A DNA stretch of 64,000 bases from Mycoplasma sp. Mirounga ES2805-ORL (GTDB lineage Bacteria > Bacillota_I > Bacilli_A > Mycoplasmatales > Metamycoplasmataceae). Below, one piece after another: positions 1 to 10,788 of the stretch. Below the pieces are notes generated by a model. It saw only the letters and a list, made by a program, of their open reading frames with translations. It did no database searches and was not told where the DNA came from. The stretch covers positions 248,001 to 312,000 of the forward strand of contig NZ_CP070947.1 in the NCBI RefSeq assembly GCF_017084445.1, in the 5' to 3' direction. The position numbers and the translations under genes are program-made. How positions within the stretch are numbered: the first letter of the stretch is position 1; the number at the start of each line of letters is the position of its first letter.

Positions 1-120
1 AAACGAATAATGTATTCAATTACATTTTTTTGATTTTGCTCATATTTTGTCAAACTTTCGTTTTTAATTTTTATGTTAATACAATGTAAAACTACCTATA
101 AAATATTAACAAACTAAAGA

Positions 121-166
121 GTGCCAAATTGATTGAGAATAGGGGTGTGCCAAATTGATTGAGAAT
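121..166. repeat. Tandem pair of 20-bp direct repeats
   Basis: Two identical 20-base copies beginning GTGCCAAATTGATTG lie at 121-140 and 147-166, separated by the six bases aggggt. They sit in a non-coding AT-rich stretch (1-240) in which I see no gene. They could be a scar or end of a mobile element, or a protein-binding site upstream of tRNA-Leu; nothing in the window decides this. Confidence 0.7.
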
Positions 167-241
167 TCATATTTAGAGAAGAAGTTTTAAAATTACAATT
201 AATTATTAGATTAATATATGCTAAAATAATTAAGTTATTAA

Positions 242-326
242 GCCCGAGTGGTGAAATTGGCAGACACGCTAGACTAAGGATCTAGTGAGGAGACTCATGC
301 AGGTTCAAATCCTGTCTCGGGCACCA
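242..326 (+). tRNA. tRNA-Leu (anticodon AAG)
   Basis: The acceptor stem pairs 242-248 with 316-322, with discriminator A323 and an encoded CCA at 324-326. The D stem is GTG/CAC. The anticodon stem CTAGA/TCTAG encloses the loop CTAAGGA with anticodon AAG at 276-278. A long variable arm (TGAG/CTCA, 286-297) is typical of class II tRNA-Leu. A34 is uncommon among bacterial tRNAs; it reads CUU directly and more codons if deaminated to inosine. Confidence 0.95.
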
Positions 327-363
327 TATATTAAAATAGCGTAAAATACAATTTTGATTTACA

Positions 364-394
364 AAAAAAATAACTCAAAACGAGTTATTTTTTT
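364..394. terminator. Bidirectional intrinsic terminator
   Basis: The hairpin AATAACTC-aaaa-cGAGTTATT is flanked by an A tract on the left and a T tract on the right, so it can end tRNA-Leu transcription from the left and the P37-P29-P69 operon from the right. Confidence 0.75.
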
Positions 395-405
395 ATTTCA
401 CAAAT

Positions 406-2469
406 CTAAACTATAGAATTAGATTTTTTCTCAAGAAATTTATTAAAAACATTTGATTGCATATTTTTTAACTCCAATTTATATTGCTTATTTAATTTTT
501 TCACATTTAATTTTGTTTGTTTTACTTCTTTTTTATATTCATAAGAATCTACATTTTTGATGCTGCTATTTAAATAAATTAAATTATCGTATTTGTATTT
601 TGCTATGTTGTAATCAGCAGCTTTATAATTGTTATCGAAAACAATATTTTTACTTGTGCAAATACTTAATGAAGTTAACATTTTAGTTTTGAAAATCAAG
701 CGTTTAATTCAAGAATTTTGTTCTAAAAAGTATCCTTTCATTAGTTTTTTTCTAATCATATTTGAAACTTGTTCAAGTGCTAAAAGGACAATTATTGTAA
801 AAACTAAAAACGCACTTAGTCTATCTCAATTATCAGAATTTGACGAACTTGTTATTATTTCTAAACCAAAATCTGATGCCCCAACTGCTCCAATTACAAC
901 CGTACTCTTAAAATTGATTTCAATTCTATATAAGAAGTTTGATAATGTAATCGGCATGATTTCTTTAATAACAACATATTTAATTTTATGATATCAATTA
1001 GCACCTACAGAATCTAAGGAAATAAATACATCATCATCTATTCTATCAACTGATTCAGTTATTAGTTTTCCTAGCATTCCAATAGAGTGAATACCTAATG
1101 CTAAAACACCAACAAATAATAATGAATCTCCTTTCATTAATAGAAATAATAGGGCTAATGTAAATGGGGGAATTGCTCTAATAACAATTATTACTAACTT
1201 AAATGGTGCTGAAAATCAACCGGTTATTTTTTTGGAAGCGACAATTCCAAAAAATAAAGCTAAAACAAGTCCAATTATAGAAGATGCAATTGCAACCATA
1301 ATTGCTTCTAATCCTAACTTAATAGGATGGGAACCCGAATTTCAATTTTCATATAGTTCTCATTTAGGATTAAATAATTTTTTAATTCCTAATCCGAATT
1401 GTCTAATCTTAATTTTATTAGCAATTCCTCATTCAATTTGTGTTAATACTATAATAGTTAATAAAAGAATGAAGATTACCAAAGTGCCTTTGACATAAGC
1501 TATTTTAGGTTTTTGTTTTCTTAATTTCTTAACTTGAATATCATAAGGATCATTAGGATTAATAATTGAATGCTTAGGTTTAAAATCAAGAATATATTTT
1601 TTAATAGCTCAATTAGAAAGTTCAATAATTATCATGAATGCAACCAAAACTCAAAGAACAATAGACATATGAGATCAATTATTTGGAGTTGCATAATCAT
1701 CATTTAACAATGTACCTATTGTTTGAATACCAACAACTTCTAAAATTGCAGCGAAACGAACAACCATTTCAAATGAATATAATCCATATGTAACAATTCT
1801 TCTGATTAAATATGGCAATATGCTTTTTCTAAATGCTTGAAATTTAGTATTGCCAATTGAAAGCATACCTAGATATGTTGACACATCATATGTGTCTAAA
1901 TCTTCATATAGCCATTTTGTCATTAAAGAAGCGACAAATATTCCAATAGATATAGATGCAGATAAATCCGGACTTACAAGCTGGAAGAAAAGAAATGGGA
2001 AAATAATTGGAGGTATAGCTCTAATTATTGACATAAATATTCTTGTAGGAACATACACAAAAGGTGTCTTAATAAAGTTTTTTGAACTAAATAAAGCTAA
2101 TGGGATTGATAAAATAATTCCAAAAATTGTTCCTATTACAGAATACACAATAGTTGTTCAAAGTAATGATAATGAGTCAACAAAAGTTTCAGAAGGTGTT
2201 ACACTACCTAAATCTCCTATTTCAGCATTTCCTACTCTAAAAAAGAGATGAAGTTCATGAAATAATTTATATGAATTTTTAAAATCTGGATTTATTTTTT
2301 TAAATAAAAGAATAATAAGAATGCTGCCAACTACCCAATTTACAATAACAAGTCAAGGAAATTTTTTCGTAACTTTTTGACCATTAATATCAACAAAATT
2401 AGGCCTAAAGAAATTAACAAATTTGTCTTTAAAGATAAGGAATTTATTTATTTTTTTGTTTTTGTTCAT
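406..2469 (-). CDS. ABC transporter permease, P69-like (double PhnE-type membrane domain)
   Basis: This 687-residue membrane protein is the permease of an ABC importer, matching P69 of the Mycoplasma hyorhinis P37-P29-P69 operon in order and size class. I checked that the frame from 700 to 1674 contains only UGA (Trp) codons and no true stop. Two related multi-helix halves are visible, each with a PhnE-like permease loop: the first around residues 110-265 (a stretch containing GMLSIGNTKFQAFRKSILP), the second around residues 420-560. The last roughly 100 residues are charged and probably cytoplasmic. It starts inside the end of the ATPase gene (26-bp overlap), which suggests translational coupling. 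It stops with TAG. The fused double permease makes a separate partner unnecessary. Confidence 0.85.
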
Positions 2470-3358
2470 TATTTTTGTATTTGTTTATAACTTCTTTTAT
2501 ATTATCTTGAACAGCTTTTCTTTTTCTTTTAGTTTCATGAAATTGTTCTTCATCAAATTGTTCTAATTGTTCACCGTATATTGATTTTAAAACGCTTAAA
2601 TTAACTTTATCTCATGTGTCATCAAAAACAATTTCACCAGATTTAACACCGATGATACGATCCGCATATTGAAGTGCTAAATCAACATGATGTAAATTAG
2701 CTAAAACGGTTATTTTATCCATCTTATTAACTAATAGGAACCCATCCATAACATTTTTAGCCATTATAGGATCTAAAGCACCAACGGGTTCATCAGCCAA
2801 TATAATTTTAGGTTCTTGTGCTAGTGTTCTAGCCAGAGCTACACGTTGCATTTGGCCACCACTTAGGTCTTTTGCTAAATCATAAGCATTTTCAAGAATG
2901 TTGACTTTCGCAAGACATTGATAAGCAAAATCAACATCATTTTTTGAATATAGTCCAAAAAATGATCTTCATTTGGGCATCTGTGGTAATCGTGCTGTAA
3001 GAACATTTTGAATAACAGAAATATTTTCAATTAGGTTATATCTTTGAAAAACAATTCCGATTTTAGTTCTAAATTTTCTCAATTTTGAACCTTTGATTTT
3101 TGATAAGTCATAGGGACCAACTGTTAATTGTCCTTCAGTAATATCATTGATTTTATTAACAGTTTTAATTAGTGTTGTTTTACCTGCACCACTAAGTCCT
3201 ATAATAGCAACAAACTCACCCTGGTTAATAGAAACGTTGACATTTGTCAACGCTTTTTTTCCGTTTTCATAAACTTTTGAAACATTATTTCACTTAATGT
3301 TTCAATCAACATTATTAATTAAATTGGAACTTTGTTCCATTTTATTCGTTTTACTCAT
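2444..3358 (-). CDS. ABC transporter ATP-binding protein, P29-like
   Basis: This 304-residue protein would power the P37/P69 importer. The Walker A motif GLSGAGKTT lies near residue 60, the Q loop VFQRYNL near 105. The signature region [16 protein letters not shown] is followed by the Walker B segment [13 protein letters not shown] and an H loop (ANLHHVDLA), the set expected of PhnC-type ATPases. The start chosen is the first ATG (3356-3358), 28 bp after the P37-like stop; no strong Shine-Dalgarno is visible there, so a start at the methionine six codons later is possible. A charged tail rich in Lys and Gln overlaps the permease start. UGA codons encode Trp at several places. Confidence 0.88.
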
Positions 3359-3386
3359 TTTTTTTAATCTAATCATTAAGAATTAA

Positions 3387-4667
3387 CTAAAATGATTCAA
3401 AACCATCAAAGTGTTTTGCAAATCAATGTTCAGGGTATGTGTATGATGAAGAAGATGTAGTTGATGTATAACCAAATTTTACATATTGCTTAACATTATC
3501 TCATTTTAGTTTTCAATTAGCGCCTTGTTCTTTTATAGCATTTGTTACTAATCTGTAAATTTCTGAATCTGTACGTGCAAAAATGTATGATCTATAGTAT
3601 CCAACAGGTGGTAAGGTTCCTTCTTTTAAGTTATCTACAGCATTTTTTAAATTAGCTGAATAACCTTCTACGACTGCGGTTGGTCTTTCTGACTTATTGC
3701 CTGAAACATATAAATTGTTGTTATTAAATTCTTTATAGTGATTAAAGGCATTGATTAACTCAATTTCATTATTTAATGCTGGAGCAGCTGGATTGCCTTC
3801 TAGATAAGGGTCAATAATTTGAACATCTCTACCTGCTTGAACTATGAAGTTTGATTTGCCTGATAATTTTGCTCATGTATCAACTGGCAAGAATGCAATG
3901 TCAATACTATCTTTACTTAGTGCTTGAGCAGCAGCATTATAATTACTTGATACTGTAATTTTTACTTTAAATTTTAATGTTTCGTTTATATATTTTTCTA
4001 ATTTAGCAGTGGCTTCTTTAACGATTGTAGCATCACCTGATGGAATAAATTGTATTTCTAAAGCTTTAGCATTAGTCTTTCATGTACCATCATTGTTAAA
4101 ATAGTCTCCCCCTTGTTCTAAAGGAGTTTGATATGCTTTTTTCATGTCGCCATTAGCATTTATTTTTAATTCAGCATCTAAAGCTACAGCTGAATAACCG
4201 TCATGGTTGTAAATCTTAAATATTGATTCACAAACTGTTTTTCCATCTTTTTTCTTTCCAAAATCTCAAGTTAAACTTGTGGCACTTTCAGGTTTGCCTT
4301 TAGCTTGTTTTGCAGCTTCATTTATTACATTAATAAACATTTGTTGTACGCCTTTAACATCGTCAGCTTTTAATGTTCCTCTTGCTTGAATACCGTCATT
4401 TTGGATAAAGTCAGTAACACCAATTGCCTTAACCTTTTTGTATTCATCAGGGAATTTTTTAGCTCCATAAACAGTAACCGCATCCGATCATGCGCCAGTA
4501 ACTGTAATATCTTTTTGAATTAATTTTGCAACTGAATCTGAATATCCGGCTGTTTTTACAGTCACATTCATATTTATTTTTTTACTACATCCCGCTGATA
4601 ATGCTGGAGCAGCAATAACTGTTGATGCTGATATAGCAATAAAACCTAATTTACTAAATTTTTTCAT
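3387..4667 (-). CDS. P37/Cypl-like substrate-binding lipoprotein
   Basis: This 426-residue lipoprotein is the extracellular binding component of the importer encoded downstream. A signal peptide with lysines at the N-terminus, a hydrophobic core and a lipobox ending ALSAGC (Cys near residue 24) shows lipid anchoring. The start is fixed by AAGGAAAG placed before ATG at 4667. Order and neighbours match the p37 operon of M. hyorhinis, whose binding protein was crystallised with thiamine pyrophosphate; that ligand is therefore a reasonable guess here, but phosphonate-type PhnD proteins are the same fold and the substrate is not shown by sequence. UGA codons interrupt the frame if read by the standard code. 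Confidence 0.85.
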
Positions 4668-4919
4668 TTTTTCTTTCCTTAAAATATTTTTTACTTTCTT
4701 ATATATTTGTGCAACCAAATTTATAGACATAGTGCTTAAAAATCTTAATAAAAATTGATTTTAAAAATGCCACTAAATTTGATGGTAATTACTATTCTTT
4801 CATTACAAAACAATAATAATTCAAATAAAATTTAAAAAAGAAATATTTAAAATTTATTGTCTAAAAATTAAAAAATATGAAAAAGCGTTTCATATCTATT
4901 TATAAAAGATAATAAATAA

Positions 4920-4939
4920 AAAAGCCCGAAGGCTTAATT
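4920..4939 (-). terminator. Intrinsic terminator of mgtE
   Basis: Read on the minus strand, AAGCC-TTCG-GGCTT is a UUCG-capped hairpin followed by a T run, just past the mgtE stop. The remaining sequence up to the P37-like start (about 4940-4958 and 4668-4918) is AT-rich promoter-type DNA; I see no riboswitch consensus in it. Confidence 0.75.
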
Positions 4940-4958
4940 TTAATTTAAAAAATAATTA

Positions 4959-6413
4959 TTAAATTAAATTAAAAATTCAATATGAGAACCCAAATATTAA
5001 TAATGTTGAAAATATAGAATTCAATATATTTAATACTAAAAATGATATTGATGAGTGGTCTTTCTTTAAGTTGGCAAATAAAATAGGTATAACAGCTCCT
5101 AAAACTTTTGCAATTACTATTGAAATAAATAGTGCAATAGACGTTGCAATAATTATTACTCAATAAGATTTTGAATGAGAGAATTCTTTTAGCAAATCAC
5201 CGGTGCTTGCATAAAATACTGAAAGTCTTGCAATATTAACTATAGAAAGTGTTAAACCAAGTACTAGACCAACTAATAATTCCTTAACAATAGCTTTTGT
5301 ATAGTCCTTTTTCTCCAGTTCATTAAGAGATAAAGCTCTTGAAATACTTATATTAGCTTGAGTTCCGCTGTTTGAAACACTATTAGTTATTGTGGGAACG
5401 ACTGCAGCTAAAGCAATTACTAGCGAATAAGTTTCAATAACTGACTTATTAGTTGAATTTAATGTTACAATATTGTTTAAACTAAAATGAATAATTATTT
5501 GTGTTAATGTTACAAATATTAGTAATGTAATTAATCATAATATTCTTGATTTCACAAATTTATATCAAGGCGTTTTAATATAATCTAAATCATTATCCTT
5601 AGGAAGATTTATCCCGGCCATTTTATACATATCTTCAGTCGATTCATCATTTATAATGTCAATTACATCATCACTTGTAATCATACCGACTAAAATTCCA
5701 TCATCATTAGTAACAGGCAGAACGCTCATATCATGCTCAGTAAAAATTTGGGCAGCTTTTTCTTTTTTATCGCTTGAATGAATAGATGCAACTGGGCTAT
5801 ATATATCATCTATTGTAACATTTTCATCCGCAAAAATAATTTCCTCTAAAGTTAATACACCAAGTAATTTATTAGTGCCATCAACAACATAATAATAATG
5901 AACTAATTCAGCGTTTCTTTTTTTATAATCGCGTTTAATTTTATGAAGAGATTGTTCCACAGTAAAAGTATTAAGTATTTTTGAAATATCAACACCCATA
6001 ATACTTCCAACTTCATCATCATTATAAAGTAAAACTTTATTAAGTTTTTCGCGTTTTTCAATAGGAGTATATGCTAGTATTTTGCTAGTTACATTTGCAG
6101 GAAGTTCATCTAAAACATCAGCTAATTCATCGCTTTGTAATTCTTGAAGTAAATTCATGCCTCATTCTTCAGAAAAACTTTGCGCTAAATTCTTTTGAAC
6201 TTCTTCGTCTAAATAACTAAAAAGTTCTGCTGCTTCAGAAGTTTTTAAGATTCTTAAAAATGTTAATTGTTGCTCTAAATTTAAATTATCAACAATTTCA
6301 GCTATATCAGCAGTTGGTTCTTCATCAATTAAATTTCTAGCTTCAACCACACTTTTTTTGTTGACTATTTGAATTATTAATTCTTCGAGTTGTTTCTGTT
6401 TTTCTTCATTCAT
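4959..6413 (-). CDS. mgtE: Magnesium transporter MgtE
   Basis: This 484-residue protein is a Mg2+ channel of the MgtE family. In order it has an N-terminal acidic helical domain (residues about 1-130, with AAELFSYLDEEVQKNL), a pair of CBS domains (about 140-265, for example LLGVLTLEEIIFADENV and LVGMITSDDVIDII), and a C-terminal membrane domain of about five helices. CBS and N-domains bind Mg2+ to gate the pore in the family. A UGA Trp separates the N domain from the CBS part. The start has AAAGGA seven bases upstream of ATG, and begins immediately after the cyclase stop (which overlaps the ribosome site), indicating one operon. Confidence 0.92.
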
Positions 6414-6414
6414 A

Positions 6415-6993
6415 TTAATCCTTTAAGTACTTAATAAGTTGTTCTTGGAATTGATCAATTCTTATATTGTAGAATGCTCCATTTTTAACAAATTTAACGC
6501 TTCCGGTTTCTTCACTAACGATTATTGTTGTTGCATCACATAATTCACTTATGCCCATAGCAGCTCTATGTCTTGCGCCATATCCATTTTCAATACTTTT
6601 ACGCGAAATTTTATAGAAAGTACCAACATATCAAATTTTATTATCTCTTATAATAACTGCTCCATCATGTAGAGGACTTGTTTTATTAAAAATAGAAATT
6701 AACAGTGAAGATGATATATCAGCTTTTACTATTATTCCATCAGTTCTCAAATTATCTAAATTATCATTGTTTTCAATAGTGATTAAAGCACCGATTTTAT
6801 TTTTAGATAAATATTCAACACTTTCACGTAATTGATTAATAAGTCTTATCTGGCTACTTTTTCCTAATTTATTATATTTATTTTTTACTAAACGAGATTT
6901 AAAAATAAGGACTAGGTAAGGAGCAACTATTATTATTAAAATCAAGGAAACAATTGACAAAATAGTTATCAATAAAATCATTTCCAAAGTCAT
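6415..6993 (-). CDS. cdaA: Diadenylate cyclase (CdaM/CdaA type)
   Basis: This 192-residue enzyme makes c-di-AMP from two ATP. It has one N-terminal membrane helix (residues about 5-30) and then a DAC domain with the two catalytic signatures: DGA in SPLHDGAVII (near residue 110) and RHR in GARHRAAMG (near 140). A single helix instead of three matches CdaM of M. pneumoniae rather than CdaA of Bacillus. Its start codon overlaps the stop of the upstream small membrane gene by one base, and its stop lies just before mgtE, so the three genes look co-transcribed. c-di-AMP usually controls K+ uptake; linkage to an Mg2+ channel is suggestive only. Confidence 0.92.
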
Positions 6994-7295
6994 TATTTAC
7001 CTCCGAGACGACCTATTAAAACAGCCGCTAAAATACACGATAAAATTACTAGGATAGAGGTTCCTAGTTGTAAATATTTATAAATTTTCATTCTTTTAAG
7101 TTCTTGTGGACTTAATTCTTCAGATTTTGCTAGACAATGTAATTCTTGACATTCTCCCTTTACGTGGTCGTCAACATGAATTATTGCTGGATTCAATAAT
7201 TCTTCCTTATTTTCATTGTATTGTTGAAGTAAAAACTCTCTTCTTTTTTGTATTCTTTGTTCACAAAGAATAGGATCTCTATCTATCTTTACCAT
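6993..7295 (-). CDS. Small membrane protein upstream of the diadenylate cyclase
   Basis: This 100-residue protein is not recognised. Residues 1-72 are polar and charged, with three cysteines (one near residue 11 and the pair in GECQELHCLAKS), and residues about 75-96 form one membrane helix followed by a short basic end. The stop overlaps the cyclase ATG (TAATG), the tightest coupling in the operon, so an accessory or regulatory subunit of the membrane-bound cyclase is a reasonable inference, comparable in position to CdaR but unrelated in sequence as far as I can see. Confidence 0.7.
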   Translation of the reverse strand: MVKIDRDPILCEQRIQKRREFLLQQYNENKEELLNPAIIHVDDHVKGECQELHCLAKSEELSPQELKRMKIYKYLQLGTSILVILSCILAAVLIGRLGGK

Positions 7296-7484
7296 AAAAC
7301 CCCTGACTTTATAAAATATTATTTGTGTATTTATTATTAATACTAATTAATCATAATATAAATTTTAGTATATTTAATTTATTAAAAAATTCTTTTTATA
7401 ATATTTAATTAAGATTTAGATTTTGTGAATAAAAATATACTAAAAAATGTAAAAAAAGACAAGTTTCAAAAAAATGGCATTTGT

Positions 7485-7690
7485 TTGATATATATTTAAA
7501 ATTTTGGTTATAATAATATTGTATATTTTCAATGTTAATTGATTGCCTAATTACCTTATTTTATAGGTAAGAAAACAATTTTTCACCTAATTGTCTTCAT
7601 GGCAAACTCGTGTTTAATATTAAAATATACTTATTAATAAAATATCAAAAGAGGCGTTTTGCTTAGCAATATGCCTCTTTATACTTTATA
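7485..7690 (+). promoter_or_regulatory. asnS promoter and structured 5' leader with attenuator-like hairpin
   Basis: A promoter with TTGATA (7485-7490) and TATAAT (7509-7514), 18 bp apart, places the start near 7521 and gives a leader of about 190 nt. The leader can fold as a three-way junction: P1 TTGCC/GGCAA (7543-7547 with 7601-7605), P2 TTACCT/AGGTAA (7551-7556 with 7565-7570), P3 ACAATT/AATTGT (7575-7580 with 7589-7594), both loops of 8 nt. Downstream lies an 8-bp hairpin AAAGAGGC/GCCTCTTT (7648-7655 with 7673-7680), 23 nt before the ribosome site. This resembles a sensor plus attenuator. I cannot match it to a known class. The rest of 7296-7484 shows nothing but AT-rich DNA. Confidence 0.55.
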
Positions 7691-7715
7691 TATTAAATAT
7701 TAATGAGGTATGTTT

Positions 7716-9074
7716 ATGAAAAAATTACGAATTATTGAAATATTTGAAAAACCTAAATCATTTTTGAACAAAACAATCAGTTTAAAGGCGTGGGTTGTTT
7801 CTAATAGAGGAAATAAAAAAATTAGATTTGTCACTATAAATGACGGATCAACGGTATCTAATTTACAATGCACAATAAAGGGTAATTTCAATTTTGATCT
7901 TATAGAAGAAATGCGTTTGGGAGCATCTGTTGAAGTAAAAGGACAAATCTTTTTAACTCCAAAAGCACAACAACCGTTTGAATTAATAACTTCAAAAATT
8001 AAACTTTTAAATAATGTTGATCAAGATTTTCCGATACAAAAACAAGCAATTAATTTAGAAACTTTAAGAGAAATTCCACATCTTCGCCACAGAACTAATT
8101 TAATTAAATCTGTTATGTTAATAAGATCAACTCTTGCTCTAGAAATCCATAAATATTTTAATGAAAAAGGATTTTTATATTTTAATGCTCCAATCATCAC
8201 TTCAAATGATGGAGAAGGGGCAGGAGAATTATTCTATATAAATGACGGGAATGAAAAAAATCCATTTTTTGGAAACGATATTAAGGCGACTTTAGGAGTT
8301 ACTGGACAGTTGCATGCAGAAAGTTATGCTTTGGGATTTAAACAAGTTTATACATTCGCACCAACATTTAGAGCTGAACATTCAAATACTAAAAAGCATG
8401 CTGCAGAATTTTGAATGATTGAACCAGAAGTTGCTTTTGCGAAATTAAATGACATTATTCAACTAGCGGATAATTTACTAAAAACAGTTATTAAAAATAC
8501 TCTTAAAATAAGAAAATTCGAATTTGATTATCTAGTGGAAAATGTTGATAAAGATATTGTAAATAGATTACAAAATTTCCTTAAAAATAAATTAAATGTA
8601 ATTGACTATCGTGATGCAATTACTAAACTAGCAGAAGTTAAAGAAAACTTTGAAGAAAAAGATATTAAATTCGGAATCGATTTAGGAACAGAACACGAGA
8701 GATACTTAGCAGAAAAAATATTTAACGGCCCTGTAGCAGTTATTAATTATCCAAAATCATTCAAAGCATTTTATATGTACCAAAACGAAGATAATGAAAC
8801 AGTAGCTGCATTTGACTTATTAGTTCCCGGAATAGGAGAACTAGTTGGTGGTAGCCAACGTGAAAATAATTATGAAAAATTATTAAATAGATCTAAGGAA
8901 GTTGGAATTTCTCAAGAAGATCTCCAATGATACTTAGATTTAAGAAGATTTGGCAGTGCTGGTTCAAGTGGTTTCGGTATTGGATTTGAACGTCTTGTGA
9001 TGTATGTCACTGGAGTAAATAATATAAGAGATGTTATTCCATATCCAAGAACAAGTGGAAATATAAAGATGTAG
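7716..9074 (+). CDS. asnS: Asparaginyl-tRNA synthetase
   Basis: This 452-residue class IIb enzyme charges tRNA-Asn (a tRNA-Asn gene is at 62813). An OB-fold anticodon-binding domain covers about residues 15-100 ([12 protein letters not shown]...). The class II core follows, with motif 2 [17 protein letters not shown] near residue 220 and motif 3 [13 protein letters not shown] near 418. Asn rather than Asp specificity is supported by length and by the [10 protein letters not shown] ending. Of two nearby ATGs (7710 and 7716) the second is chosen because AGG at 7705-7707 sits 8 bases before it but only 2 before the first. UGA Trp occurs at 8412 and 8928. Confidence 0.95.
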
Positions 9075-9084
9075 GAGGTAAATT

Positions 9085-10104
9085 ATGAATCTAACAATAA
9101 TCTCACCATCAATTAAAAATGAAAAAATATTAGATGAATTTTTGTACAACTTAAAAAAACAAAATAACCAAGATTTTGAAATAATATTAGTAATTAATTC
9201 AACATCTTCAGATATTTATAAAGTTCTAGATAAAAATATTTCATTCTTTGGTTCAAGACTAAAATTTGTAATTAATAGTAAACAAAAAAGTACTCAAAGT
9301 AATATAGTTGCGGCTTTCCGACTAATTTCTGGAAAATATGTTTCAATTCTTAACTATGACAATGACTATAAACCAAACGTAATTACAAATCTAGTTAATT
9401 TAACTAATAAATATTCAAACGTAGACGTCATAGAATATAAACCTTATCTATCAGGAACAATTAAATGAAAGCCAAACAAAAGAATTGAAAGTGATGAAAT
9501 AATTAATATTCAGGATAATCCTAGAGTTTTGGCATTTAGTTTTCCATTAATAACAAATAAAATATACAAGAGTACATTAGTTCAACAACTAATTAAGCAT
9601 AAATCAAAAGAAGTTAAAGATGAAAAATTTTGTATTGAACTAACATATTACTTACTACTAAAAGCATCTAACTATGTTTATTCTGATTTAAAAATAATTA
9701 AAGAACATATTGATAGCGGATTATGATTGAATCCTAAAAATTACATAAGTCAATTCAAAGTTATTCATAACTTAATTGAAGTTAATGAAATAAAAAGAAA
9801 ACATGAATTGGAATATGCAGAACTATATTTTATGCATGTTGTTTTGGGGGGGATATTAAATTCAAATTCAATTAGAATTTTTTCGGCTCCATCAACCATA
9901 TTTTCAGACAAAGCTAATTTTCAAAACAAAAGAAATAAAAAATTAATTTCTGACTTGTATACATGATTAACTAAGTATCATGAAAATAATTCACTATTTT
10001 TCACAACAAATTTATATCTTAATGACGTTAAAAATGTAGAAGCAAGTATTTTAAAATCTCTTCCTAACCAAAATAAATGGGATGAAATATTTGATAAATT
10101 ATAA
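9085..10104 (+). CDS. Glycosyltransferase family 2-like protein
   Basis: This 339-residue soluble protein starts with a Rossmann-like GT-A fold typical of family 2 transferases: LTIISPSIKNEKILDEFLYNLKKQ at the start, and an acidic metal/nucleotide site near residue 90 (LNYDND in place of DxD). The C-terminal two thirds show no motif I recognise. GGAGG precedes the ATG by 5 bases and the gene follows asnS by 10 bp. It probably transfers a sugar to a lipid or surface component; the acceptor is unknown. No transmembrane segment is evident, so it would act at the inner face of the membrane. Three or more UGA Trp codons. Confidence 0.7.
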
Positions 10105-10108
10105 TAAT

Positions 10109-10774
10109 ATGAATAAAACATTATGAAAAAATGCTTCGTTTTGAATGAGATTGTTAATAAATATAATTGATTTTGTCTTATTTGCTTTACCTGTGTCAAT
10201 AATTTACTATTTTTTAGTAGGAAATTTCGAACATGTAATGTCTCTTAATTATTATTTATTTATATTATTCTCAAACTTGATTAGTTTTATATTGTTTATA
10301 TTAATTCCCATAATCTTAAATAATAAAACAATTGGAATGCTAATCTGCAATGTTAAAACAATTAATCAAAATAATCTTTCAAAATGAAGCAAAATTAAAA
10401 ATGTAATTAAATCTTCGATATCGTCATTTGGTTTTTTTCTCCTTGTCTCAATAATATTTCTATCGACAATTTATGGCAACGAACTAAATGAATTTAAAAA
10501 ATATATTAATAGCTCGAGTGATATTAAAAAAAACTCACCAGCTAAATTTGTATTTACTGAGAGATTTATAGTAACTATAACATCTATTTGATTTTTTATA
10601 TCAATAATAAACTATGCAATTATTATTGTATCTAAATCAAAATTAGGTTTTTATGATTTTCTAAATAATAGAAGAATTGTATATAACAAGCCTTTTACTC
10701 AATATGAAGTTAATAAGAAAATTAAACTTGTTCCAATAAAAGTAAATAATGAAGATATTATTCATCATAATTAA
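10109..10774 (+). CDS. RDD family membrane protein
   Basis: This 221-residue protein has about four membrane helices (near residues 13-36, 50-72, 95-115 and 155-178). The first helix carries the Arg and Asp of the RDD family (MRLLINIIDFVLFAL), and the loop after helix 2 has the family-type KTIGMLICNVKTI stretch. The start at 10109 follows the glycosyltransferase stop by 4 bp and has no Shine-Dalgarno, so it probably depends on re-initiation. Function of RDD proteins is varied (ion transport proposed in some) and is not given by this sequence. UGA Trp codons at several places, for example 10124. Confidence 0.75.
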
Positions 10775-10788
10775 TAAAAGGAGTAACA

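Noticed and set aside
1850-2251. Plus-strand open frame inside the P69-like permease gene
   Set aside because: It is a shadow of the minus-strand gene, has no ribosome site and an atypical composition. The same applies to opposite-strand frames inside fakA, smc, dnaK and rpsB.
4668-4918. TPP riboswitch before the P37 gene
   Set aside because: No CUGAGA-type core or paired P-stems are seen on the minus strand.
4969-5163. Separate short minus-strand gene at the end of mgtE
   Set aside because: It is out of frame with the MgtE membrane domain, which runs continuously to 4959.
7600-7603. T-box leader for asnS
   Set aside because: UGGC fits the tRNA-Asn acceptor end, but the flanking T-box consensus and a specifier loop are absent, so I only mention it as a hint.
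7543-7605. Purine or 2'-deoxyguanosine riboswitch
   Set aside because: The three-way junction looks similar, but the conserved junction bases of the purine class are not present and the downstream gene is asnS.
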